Assembly: GCA_902579545.1 (NCBI GenBank)
Contig: CACHHO010000005.1
Span: 1-46,318, forward strand
Direction of reading: 5' to 3'
Source: Rhodospirillaceae bacterium
Lineage (GTDB): Bacteria; Pseudomonadota; Alphaproteobacteria; TMED109
DNA length: 46,318 nucleotides
The notes beneath the pieces were generated by a model, which worked only from the letters and a program-made list of their open reading frames with translations, had not been told where the DNA came from and made no database searches. Below are positions 39,655 through 46,318 of this stretch, one piece after another (position 1 is the stretch's first letter; the number at the start of each line of letters is the position of its first letter). A program made the translations under genes and the position numbers.

Positions 39655-40476
39655 TTAAATATCTTTAAAATCTCCGTGTCTTCCATGACCAATAGTAAAT
39701 CTTCCCGCACCTTTGATGCCCTCTTTTGATAGAATTTTATTATTCATACTATTATTCCATTCATATAGCAAACCCTCTTTTATACTTAAATTAGATTGTT
39801 TCAAAACAGAATGCCTGTCAGCTCTAACACACTCTTGAGGAAACTTAGCAATAGTTTTAGCAATTTCCTCAGCTTTTTTTCTACTATTGCCATCTTCTAC
39901 TAAAAACTCGCAAAGTCCAATTTTTAAACATTCATCTGACGTTACTTTTCTTCCTGTTAATATTATTTCTAGAGCTCTACCCTGTCCTACAATTTTAGGA
40001 AGTCTAACTGTACCACCATCTAACAAAGGTATTCCCCACCTCCTACAATAAACTCCAAGATAAGAAGATTTTTCCATGACTCTAAAATCACACCAAAGGG
40101 CTAATTCCATCCCCCCAGCTACAGCAGCCCCTGAAATTGCTCCTATAACTGGTTTAGATAATTCTAATCTACTGGGGCCTAAGGGTCCTCTTGGAATATC
40201 ACTTCCATTTTCGTTTGTATTCCTATTTTTAGGTATATCTAAAGAAGATAGAGGCTCAGAACCTTCTAATGATGCTGCATATTTTAAGTCCCATCCTGAG
40301 CAAAATGCACCTCCTTCTCCCCAAAATACTGCTACATAAGCATCTTTATTGTTTTCAAATTCAATAAATGCTTCATAAAGTGCATCAGCACTTTCTGGGT
40401 CCATGGCATTCCTAGCTTCAGGTCTAGAATGAATAATTGTCCAAACGTTTTCTTGTTTTTCGATTTTAACTGTCAT
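39655..40476 (-). CDS. enoyl-CoA hydratase/isomerase family (CRRWG subtype)
   Basis: 273 aa. RPEARNAMDPESADALYEAF, WGEGGAFCSGWDLKYAA, ISGAAVAGGMELALWCDFRV with the first Glu, and YCRRWGIPLLDGGTVRLP. The second canonical Glu position is replaced by the CRRWG stretch, a recognised crotonase subgroup not assigned to true hydratases. Strong Shine-Dalgarno AAGGAGATTA. Divergent from the family gene at 40642. Confidence 0.9.
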   Translation of the reverse strand: MTVKIEKQENVWTIIHSRPEARNAMDPESADALYEAFIEFENNKDAYVAVFWGEGGAFCSGWDLKYAASLEGSEPLSSLDIPKNRNTNENGSDIPRGPLGPSRLELSKPVIGAISGAAVAGGMELALWCDFRVMEKSSYLGVYCRRWGIPLLDGGTVRLPKIVGQGRALEIILTGRKVTSDECLKIGLCEFLVEDGNSRKKAEEIAKTIAKFPQECVRADRHSVLKQSNLSIKEGLLYEWNNSMNNKILSKEGIKGAGRFTIGHGRHGDFKDI

Positions 40477-40641
40477 TATTAATCTCCTTAAAAAATTCCT
40501 AATCTAGTTTAAGTTAAAATATATAAAACTAAATTGCGTAAATGTAAATTTAAAGTAAGGTAATATGTTATAGAAAATATATGCTTATATATAAAAAAAT
40601 AATTTAAAATATTATAAATAATCAGAAAGAAGCAAAATTTT

Positions 40642-41127
40642 ATGAAAAAACTAATACTGTTAATTGTAATAATTTTTTTTCCTTTTGTTAACGTTATTGC
40701 AAAAGACTATATTATCGAGTCTCATGGTAAAAGAACTTTAATTAAAGAACATATTTATTCTAAAAAAGATAACTTAAAAATTTATAAACTTGAAGGTACT
40801 TTCAAAGATAATGCTGGTAACTTTGGAGAATTTAATAGTATTGTTACAGTAAAAACTGTTAATAATGTTATAGAAAAATTAGAAGCAAGTAATGAGTTTT
40901 TTTATAATAAAAACGTTCAAGCTTATAATATTGCTATAAGAGCTAATAATGAACTAGAACAAGGAGTAGGAAAATGGTACTTCACTTATGCCAGTAAAAA
41001 TATAAATGCAATAATTAATTCAGAGTGCTTTTATAGTATTAGATATTATAAAAATAACTTTTTAACATTAGCTAAATGTAATATTTCTGAAAAAGCTTTT
41101 GAGCAAATTAAGAATTTAAACCAATAA
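40642..41127 (+). CDS. exported small WxD-GYG family protein, Cys-poor subtype
   Basis: 161 aa; signal peptide 1-20 (cut near VIA). Motifs: EGTFKDNAGNFGEFNSIVTV, NEFFYNKNVQAYNIAIRANN, YASKNINAIINSECFYSIRY and KCNISEKAFEQI. Trp and first Cys missing as in the subtype. Divergently placed from the crotonase gene with a 165-bp gap of plain AT-rich DNA. Confidence 0.8.
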   Translation: MKKLILLIVIIFFPFVNVIAKDYIIESHGKRTLIKEHIYSKKDNLKIYKLEGTFKDNAGNFGEFNSIVTVKTVNNVIEKLEASNEFFYNKNVQAYNIAIRANNELEQGVGKWYFTYASKNINAIINSECFYSIRYYKNNFLTLAKCNISEKAFEQIKNLNQ

Positions 41128-41296
41128 AATTATTTGTAATAATTTTAGTTAACCTCATATTTTTAATATATAGACATTGGATAGTTCTTATAAATGATAT
41201 AAAATTAGCACTCATCTAAATTCTACAAATCAATAAAATTAAAAAGCTGATAGTTTTAAGTAGTTAAATTTTATATAACTGCTAATATATTCTGTA

Positions 41297-42085
41297 ATGC
41301 TAACTACTAAAGAGTTAATTTTAAATTTAAAGTCTCAATATAAGGAAATAAGAGTTAAAAAAGAAGAAAACTTTAACTTTAATGACAAAAAAAAAGCTTA
41401 TGTATTATTATCAGGAAGAGTAATTTCTTATGGAGAAAGAGATTACACTCAGTTATTAAAAAAAAATGACCCAATTGGTTTTGCCGAATCAATATTAGCA
41501 AAAGAGAAAATTTTGAAGTATAAAAGGTTAACTGATATAGTACTTTTAGAGTTTAATTCTAAAGAAATCAGAGAGGCCGTTAATGAAGCAAATATTGCTA
41601 TAAAAGCTATTATTAAATATAGTTTAACAAGAATTTTTTCATCGTCTAAATCTACTCGAAAAAGTCATTATCTATTTGAAGACAAATTTGTATATAAGAA
41701 TTGGAAACTATTAGATACAAAAACATATAATGAAGAGGCGATAATATTTTCTCACGGAAACTCTGCAAACAATATGTTTTTTATTGAAAAAGGAAAGGTA
41801 AAACTCATTAGTAAAGAAAATAAGCTAATTAAAGTTCTAAATTCAGGTGAAAGTTTTGGAGAACTTGCTTTGCTCAGAGGCAGAAAAAGATTTAACTCAG
41901 CTATATCCTCCGGACATACTATTTTAAAAGTTATTAAAGGTTCTTTGATTTCTAAGCTTGTTAAAAATGAAAAATTTTTAGTTCAATTGTCTATATTATC
42001 ATTAGCTAAAAAACTAGAAATTATAAATGGGATAAGAAGTATTGATCATCACAATAAATTAAAAAAAGAAGGCTTGTTATTCTAA
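41297..42085 (+). CDS. double cyclic-nucleotide-binding-domain protein without DNA-binding domain
   Basis: 262 aa. A first degenerate CNB fold at about 25-118 (AYVLLSGRVISYGERDYTQL) and a second at about 145-245 (NNMFFIEKGKVKLISKENK and the phosphate cassette GESFGELALLRGRKRF). No helix-turn-helix, no enzymatic domain. May be a cyclic-nucleotide sensor acting through partners, as in some PKA-R-like bacterial proteins. TATATT ends 5 nt before the ATG. Confidence 0.82.
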   Translation: MLTTKELILNLKSQYKEIRVKKEENFNFNDKKKAYVLLSGRVISYGERDYTQLLKKNDPIGFAESILAKEKILKYKRLTDIVLLEFNSKEIREAVNEANIAIKAIIKYSLTRIFSSSKSTRKSHYLFEDKFVYKNWKLLDTKTYNEEAIIFSHGNSANNMFFIEKGKVKLISKENKLIKVLNSGESFGELALLRGRKRFNSAISSGHTILKVIKGSLISKLVKNEKFLVQLSILSLAKKLEIINGIRSIDHHNKLKKEGLLF

Positions 42086-42108
42086 ATAAAACCTTGAAAG
42101 AAAATAGT

Positions 42109-43107
42109 TTAAGGTAATATTATACTTGAACCAGTTGTTATTCTTGATTCTATATCATCATGGGCATCAGAAATATCTTTAAGTTTATAACGTTGGTTAA
42201 TATCTACTTTTAAATTGCCCTTTGCAACCAAATTGAATAACTCTTTAGCATTATTATTTCTTTCCTCTTTATTTTTTATGTAAGTTAATAAACCACCACA
42301 TATTATTGAACCTGATATGGGTTTTAATAAACTAATATCTACTGATGGAATAAGTCCTGCTGAATTTCCGTAACTAATAAGCTTGCCTCTTTCTGCTAAA
42401 CAACAAAGACCTTTATGTAAAGTATCTTTTCCTACTGAATCATAAATCACATCTGCACCTTTTCCATCTGTAATTTTCATAACTTCATTTAAAAAGTTTT
42501 GCTTTTCAGTATTGATAGAAAAGTCTGCTCCTATTTTTTCTATTCGTAAAATTTTTTTATCTGAACTAACCACCCCTATTGTCTTAGCACCAATAAAACT
42601 AGACCATTGACATAAGAGACTTCCTACTCCTCCGGCAGCAGCATGTATAACTACAGTTTGATTTTTTCTAACATTACCTAACTCTTTTATCAGATAATGA
42701 GCTGTTAAACCTTTTAAAGTAGCTGCAGCAGCAATTTCAAATGATATATAATCAGGTATGGGAATGATTTTGTCAGCCTTTATATTCATTAATTCTGAGT
42801 ATGTTCCCAAATTCATACAGTGAGTTACTCTATCTCCAACTTTAAATTCTTTAACATTTTTACCTACTGATTCAATTTTTCCTGAACCTTCAACACCTAA
42901 TATATAAGGAGGCTTACTATCTGGGGCATATGATTTAATAGAATAATTACCATTTCTCATATTAATATCAATAAAATTTAATCCAATTACAAAATGCCTA
43001 ACTCTAACTTCATCTGGAGAGGGCTCATTTAATGAAATTTTTTCATAGTTTAAAACACTAGAGTCTCCAGTATTATAAATTTTAATTACATTACTTTGTA
43101 TATTCAT
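42109..43107 (-). CDS. quinone oxidoreductase (QOR/zeta-crystallin type)
   Basis: 332 aa MDR superfamily. FVIGLNFIDINMRNGNYSIK, VLGVEGSG-like ILGVEGSGKIESVGKNVKEF, RVTHCMNLGTYSELMNI, and NADPH-binding VVIHAAAGGVGSLLCQWSSF. No Zn-binding Cys cluster. It should reduce quinones or enones using NADPH in the cytoplasm. The methyltransferase gene is just upstream (19 bp), co-directional; likely one unit. Confidence 0.9.
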   Translation of the reverse strand: MNIQSNVIKIYNTGDSSVLNYEKISLNEPSPDEVRVRHFVIGLNFIDINMRNGNYSIKSYAPDSKPPYILGVEGSGKIESVGKNVKEFKVGDRVTHCMNLGTYSELMNIKADKIIPIPDYISFEIAAAATLKGLTAHYLIKELGNVRKNQTVVIHAAAGGVGSLLCQWSSFIGAKTIGVVSSDKKILRIEKIGADFSINTEKQNFLNEVMKITDGKGADVIYDSVGKDTLHKGLCCLAERGKLISYGNSAGLIPSVDISLLKPISGSIICGGLLTYIKNKEERNNNAKELFNLVAKGNLKVDINQRYKLKDISDAHDDIESRITTGSSIILP

Positions 43108-43126
43108 ATTAATTTATTCAAATATT

Positions 43127-43972
43127 TTATTTAATTGCTCTTACTAAAAATACTTTAGCTTTGTATGAGCCTGCATTATTATAAATATTTCTAATCAAAT
43201 AATTATTTAATTTTAGTTTTATTTTTTTTTTAGTTATTTTATTTATATTATTTTCTCTCATCATTTTAGCCGCTATACCAATTTTCATAAAAATATTTAA
43301 ATCCTTTGTTATATTCTCAGCAATTAATTTAGTTTTTATAGTTTTTATTTTTATTTTTTTAAAATTGCTATTTTGTAATATTTTGTATATATAGTTTTTA
43401 TTACTAAATGCAAAAGGTCCAGGATTTCTAGTTAATCTATTTTTTTTTAAACCTGTAACTGAAGAGAGCACTTTAACAGGTATTGAAAAAAAATCATTAT
43501 ATTGATAATCAGTCCAACAAACAAATGATAAAATTCCACCTTTCTTAATAGATTTGTTTAGATTATTAAAAGCTAATTGAGGGTTAGCAAAAAACATTAG
43601 TCCAAACCTAGATATAACTATATCAAAGGATTTTTCTTTAAATTTATAATTTTGTACATCTGAATGAATAGTACTTATATTTTTAATACTTTTATATTTT
43701 TTATTTAGTAGAGCTAACATAGGCGCAGATAAATCCATACCCAGTACACTTCCAAAACCTTTTATTTTATCAGATATAATTTTAGTGGTATATCCAGATC
43801 CACAGCCAACATCTAAAATATATTTAGCATTAGAAAAGCTTAAATTAGAAAAAAGAGTTTGAGTAATATTATTAAATTTTTTATTAATTTCATTGTCATA
43901 TTTTAACCAATAACTAACTGATTCATTCCAGTATTTGTACTGTTCATCAGAACCTATTTTTTCTTTAAACAT
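43127..43972 (-). CDS. class I SAM-dependent methyltransferase
   Basis: 281 aa. Motif I ILDVGCGSGYTT at about 52-63, Asp80 in LGMDLSAPMLALL, then VQNYKFKEKSFDIVISRFGL (motif IV region) and GGILSFVCWTDYQ. UbiE/Methyltransf_11 type. Substrate unknown. First of a pair with the quinone oxidoreductase, so a quinone or related lipid substrate is a possibility. Confidence 0.9.
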   Translation of the reverse strand: MFKEKIGSDEQYKYWNESVSYWLKYDNEINKKFNNITQTLFSNLSFSNAKYILDVGCGSGYTTKIISDKIKGFGSVLGMDLSAPMLALLNKKYKSIKNISTIHSDVQNYKFKEKSFDIVISRFGLMFFANPQLAFNNLNKSIKKGGILSFVCWTDYQYNDFFSIPVKVLSSVTGLKKNRLTRNPGPFAFSNKNYIYKILQNSNFKKIKIKTIKTKLIAENITKDLNIFMKIGIAAKMMRENNINKITKKKIKLKLNNYLIRNIYNNAGSYKAKVFLVRAIK

Positions 43973-44235
43973 TAAATAATTTAAATTATTAATTTATTTA
44001 CATTTTAAATGACTATTAATTATACAAATATTTTTTCTTATAGTCTATATATTAAATACCTTAGTTAGCACATCTATTATATTTTATTGTAATATAGTTA
44101 TAAATTATTGTTTTATCTTATTAATTTAAGTATATTTATAATAATATCATTTATATTTAAGTAATATATTTTCTAATAGTTTTTTTATATGATTAAAAGT
44201 CTTCACAAGCCAAAAAATTAGGGTAATAATAAATA

Positions 44236-44490
44236 ATGTACACTTTATTGCAAGTAGTAGTTTTTCTTAATACTACTAATTTACCTCAGGTTACTCTGTT
44301 AACACATATAAATAAATTAGAACAATGCGAAAAAAAAATTTATGCTGCTCATAATAGATACAAAAATTCTGGAATTAATTCAAATATTAAATATGATGAA
44401 GAAGGAAACAATTATCTTGAGTTACATGTAAAAAAAGAAGAAAAAATAAGCTATATGTTTTGTAAGAAAGCTATTTTCTATAAAAAATAA
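44236..44490 (+). CDS. hypothetical small protein
   Basis: 84 aa: MYTLLQVVVFLNTTNLPQVT with a marginal N-terminal hydrophobic segment, then EQCEKKIYAAHNRYKNS and SYMFCKKAIFYKK with two Cys. No family recognised. The 260-bp gap upstream is AT-rich noncoding DNA. Confidence 0.5.
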   Translation: MYTLLQVVVFLNTTNLPQVTLLTHINKLEQCEKKIYAAHNRYKNSGINSNIKYDEEGNNYLELHVKKEEKISYMFCKKAIFYKK

Positions 44491-44554
44491 TAATATTTTT
44501 AGTACAGTTTTATATTAGTAAGATTTATTTAAAGTTATGTCTAGATATTAAGAA

Positions 44555-45031
44555 TTAGTTTATCTTTAGTATATTACTTTGTTTTTTAGATATTTTACAT
44601 TTCTGCAAGCCAAATATTGTGTCTTTAAAATACCTAACACTTTGGATACACTTAGTACCTATTAATGGTTTAAACTTATCTGAGGCTCCTATTATTTCCA
44701 TAGATGCTATACCAGCGTCAAAATCACTTTCTTTCCTATTAGCTCTTATATATAGAGTTTCTTCATTTGAATAAATATTAATTGCTGTTCCTTCAAGTTT
44801 TATTAATTTATTATCTTTAATATCTGAGGTTATAACTGCGTCAAATTTTCCATAATTACCATATTCATCAGTAAAAGTACCAATTAGTTGATAACTTCTA
44901 AATTTTTCTATTTTAGATATATTATATTCTCTTATCATTTTAACATTAGCTTGAAACTCTAGAATATATTCTTCAGTATCCGCATAGCTATTAGTTTGAA
45001 ACAATAAAAGTATAAAAATAAAAAAGCGCAT
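44555..45031 (-). CDS. exported small WxD-GYG family protein, Cys-poor subtype
   Basis: 158 aa; signal peptide 1-17 (cut near SYA). Motifs: IGTFTDEYGNYGKFDAVITS at about 50-69, EGTAINIYSNEETLYIRANR, ASDKFKPLIGTKCIQSVRYF, KCKISKKQSNILKIN. AAGG lies 8 nt before the ATG, so this one is Shine-Dalgarno led. Confidence 0.82.
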   Translation of the reverse strand: MRFFIFILLLFQTNSYADTEEYILEFQANVKMIREYNISKIEKFRSYQLIGTFTDEYGNYGKFDAVITSDIKDNKLIKLEGTAINIYSNEETLYIRANRKESDFDAGIASMEIIGASDKFKPLIGTKCIQSVRYFKDTIFGLQKCKISKKQSNILKIN

Positions 45032-45152
45032 AAAATAAACCTTCTAATAATTTAATCAGCTAATAATAAATAGTTAGAGTATTTTTTACAAGAAACAAAA
45101 ATTTTTAATATAAGTAGTTCAAAAAAAGTCTGCTGATTATTTTTAAATATAA

Positions 45153-45590
45153 TTATAACTTACATTTTTGAATAGCAAAGTAGTCTAGTTCTATATAGGT
45201 TATTGCATGATCGCATGTAGCATTTAACAAATGGTTGTACCCATCAGATACTTCAACTATAGTAGCTTTTCCTAACCCAGCTTTCTGGTATTCAGTATCT
45301 CTATATATTTTGATAATGAAATATTCATTTTCCTGAGAAATATTTTTACAATAGACTTCAAATTGAGCCTTATTATTCTTATCATTTTTTAAAGTTCCAA
45401 AACACTCATGAAGCCCATAATCACCTGAAGAAGATTTCCAATGACCATTAGATTTATACAATCTGTATTTACTTTTATCCTTAAAAGTTAACCCTGATAT
45501 GTCTGCTCTTCCTGTTGTATCAATTCTAACTTCGCTAGCATTTGAATACGACACAAGTATTAATGCTAAAAAGAGTATTTTTATTTTCAT
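45153..45590 (-). CDS. exported small WxD-GYG family protein
   Basis: 145 aa from the ATG at 45590; the six codons further upstream overlap the -10. Signal peptide 1-18. Motifs: NGHWKSSSGDYGLHECFGT at about 45-63, EVYCKNISQENEYF, DGYNHLLNATCDHAITYI and QKCKL. TATTAT ends 6 nt before the ATG and TTGATA is 17 bp upstream. Next to the member at 44555. Confidence 0.82.
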   Translation of the reverse strand: MKIKILFLALILVSYSNASEVRIDTTGRADISGLTFKDKSKYRLYKSNGHWKSSSGDYGLHECFGTLKNDKNNKAQFEVYCKNISQENEYFIIKIYRDTEYQKAGLGKATIVEVSDGYNHLLNATCDHAITYIELDYFAIQKCKL

Positions 45591-45596
45591 ATCATA

Positions 45597-45625
45597 ATAA
45601 TAACTCAATAAACAAAACCTATCAA
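45597..45625 (-). promoter_or_regulatory. sigma70-like promoter, leaderless type
   Basis: -35 TTGATA (45620-45625), 17-bp spacer, -10 TATTAT (45597-45602), 6 nt to the ATG at 45590. Same hexamer pair class as 36105. Confidence 0.65.
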
Positions 45626-45703
45626 TTATCTACTTAGATAAAAGGCTAATAATTAGATGACATCTTAGTTAATTTAAATTATGCCTAGATATTATCTGAG
45701 AAT

Positions 45704-46180
45704 TTACTTATTCCAAGTAGCATAGCCACTAGCTGATCCATCTTTCCAATTAGTTACTGTATGACCTATAAAGAAACCTCCGTTGCCTTTTAATCCTTCA
45801 TATTTTCCTGTGCCTCCGGTGTATGAAAAAGACCCTTTTCCAGGTTGACCTAACTTTTGCTCAGAACCAGTCCAATCAAAGTAAACTTGATTGCCTTCTA
45901 AATCTTTACCATAGCATACTCCTGCTGCTATTGATGTACCTTTTTCAAAGTTAAATTTTTGCCAAGCTGGGCATCTAATAGACATTTTATGAAATAATCC
46001 TTCATCTCCTTTATCACTTTCAAATGAACCACTAAATTCGCCTGTCCAATACCCTGCTTTATCTCCCATTTGATGAAATATACCTGTAGCATACCAACCA
46101 AAATATCCTACTGCTTTTTCAGTAGCATTAGATATATTAGATATAAAAATACTTAATATTAATAATTTGATTATTTTCAT
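45704..46180 (-). CDS. exported AOC-like barrel protein
   Basis: 158 aa; signal peptide 1-19 (cut near SNA). GYWTGEFSGSFESDKGDEGL, SIRCPAWQKFNFEKGTSIAA, DWTGSEQKLGQPGKGSFSY, TGGTGKYEGLKGNGGFFIG. The GGTGKYEG turn again marks the AOC-like barrel. The N-terminal half is longer and more Trp-rich than in other members. Function unknown. Confidence 0.78.
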   Translation of the reverse strand: MKIIKLLILSIFISNISNATEKAVGYFGWYATGIFHQMGDKAGYWTGEFSGSFESDKGDEGLFHKMSIRCPAWQKFNFEKGTSIAAGVCYGKDLEGNQVYFDWTGSEQKLGQPGKGSFSYTGGTGKYEGLKGNGGFFIGHTVTNWKDGSASGYATWNK

Positions 46181-46218
46181 GTTAACTGCTTTTGATAAAT
46201 TATTTACACTATATTCAG

Positions 46219-46318
46219 TTATTTATTATATTTTAAAACAGACTTAAAACTGGAATATCCTGTTTCAGGATTAAACTCCCCTTTATTCTTTCCATATCCA
46301 CTGATATTTTCATATATA
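46219..46318 (-). CDS. AOC-like barrel protein, C-terminal part
   Basis: Minus-strand frame from the window edge reads IYENISGYGKNKGEFNPETG then YSSFKSVLKYNK and TAA at 46219-46221. About 26 of 32 residues match the end of the protein at 18872, so it is the 3' end of a close paralogue continuing past the window. Only 100 bp are visible. Confidence 0.8.
   Translation of the reverse strand, partial: IYENISGYGKNKGEFNPETGYSSFKSVLKYNK

Noticed and set aside
1-46318. CRISPR array or restriction-modification/toxin-antitoxin system
   Set aside because: No regularly spaced repeats with unique spacers, no cas, methylase-endonuclease or toxin-like gene pair found. The only tandem repeat (33541) has two units without spacers.

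Overview
The window is a very AT-rich stretch of bacterial chromosome. Small exported proteins, crotonase/CaiB/hotdog acyl-CoA enzymes and a cutA gene suggest a Gram-negative cell, most likely a marine alphaproteobacterium of the SAR11/HIMB59/AEGEAN-169 kind. That placement is inference: no rRNA or ribosomal marker is present. The region is dominated by accessory DNA.

Layout. 1-6336: compact genes (thioesterase, acyl-CoA ligase, exported hydratase-like protein, cyclophilin, SDR, CutA, crotonase). 7055-7144: one intact tRNA-Ser(UGA), followed 68 bp later by the broken N-terminal coding region of a tyrosine recombinase. 7145-28042: a hotspot littered with at least ten tRNA-Ser-derived fragments, three integrase remnants and several families of intergenic repeats, between which sit unrelated cargo genes (CysK, PhyH dioxygenase, alpha/beta hydrolase, TetR/DUF3237 pair, crotonase/CoA-transferase pair, sCache proteins, cupredoxin, rhodanese). 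28101-46318: further accessory genes (GST, quinone oxidoreductases, dimeric alpha/beta-barrel proteins, a DehI-type dehalogenase, a double cyclic-nucleotide-binding protein, a methyltransferase), with fewer repeats.

The most striking content is a divergent paralogous family of small exported proteins (about 120-165 aa, signal peptide, W-x-D-x-x-G-x-Y-G block, G-T-G-x-W/Y-x-x-L-x-G-x-x-C block, C-terminal Lys-Cys). Fourteen members carry the main motif, two belong to a W-T-M-T-T-N subtype, and five related proteins have the allene-oxide-cyclase-like G-G-T-G-x-Y motif. About twenty-one of roughly fifty-five genes therefore belong to one probable beta-barrel superfamily. Many of these genes have a -10-like hexamer ending exactly about 6 nt before the start codon, so they are probably transcribed as leaderless mRNAs; other genes have clear Shine-Dalgarno sequences.

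My main hypothesis is that this is a tRNA-Ser(UGA)-seeded accumulation zone. Small cassettes appear to have been captured repeatedly at the anticodon/variable-arm region of tRNA-Ser copies: truncated copies end at the anticodon stem and are followed within tens of bases by the 3' end of an inward-facing minus-strand gene, and one tRNA relic seems split by a 2.4 kb cargo. A second, structured repeat (family A) shows compensatory changes in its stem and may be a recombination site or a structured RNA. No intact recombinase lies in the window, so the machinery is either elsewhere or extinct.
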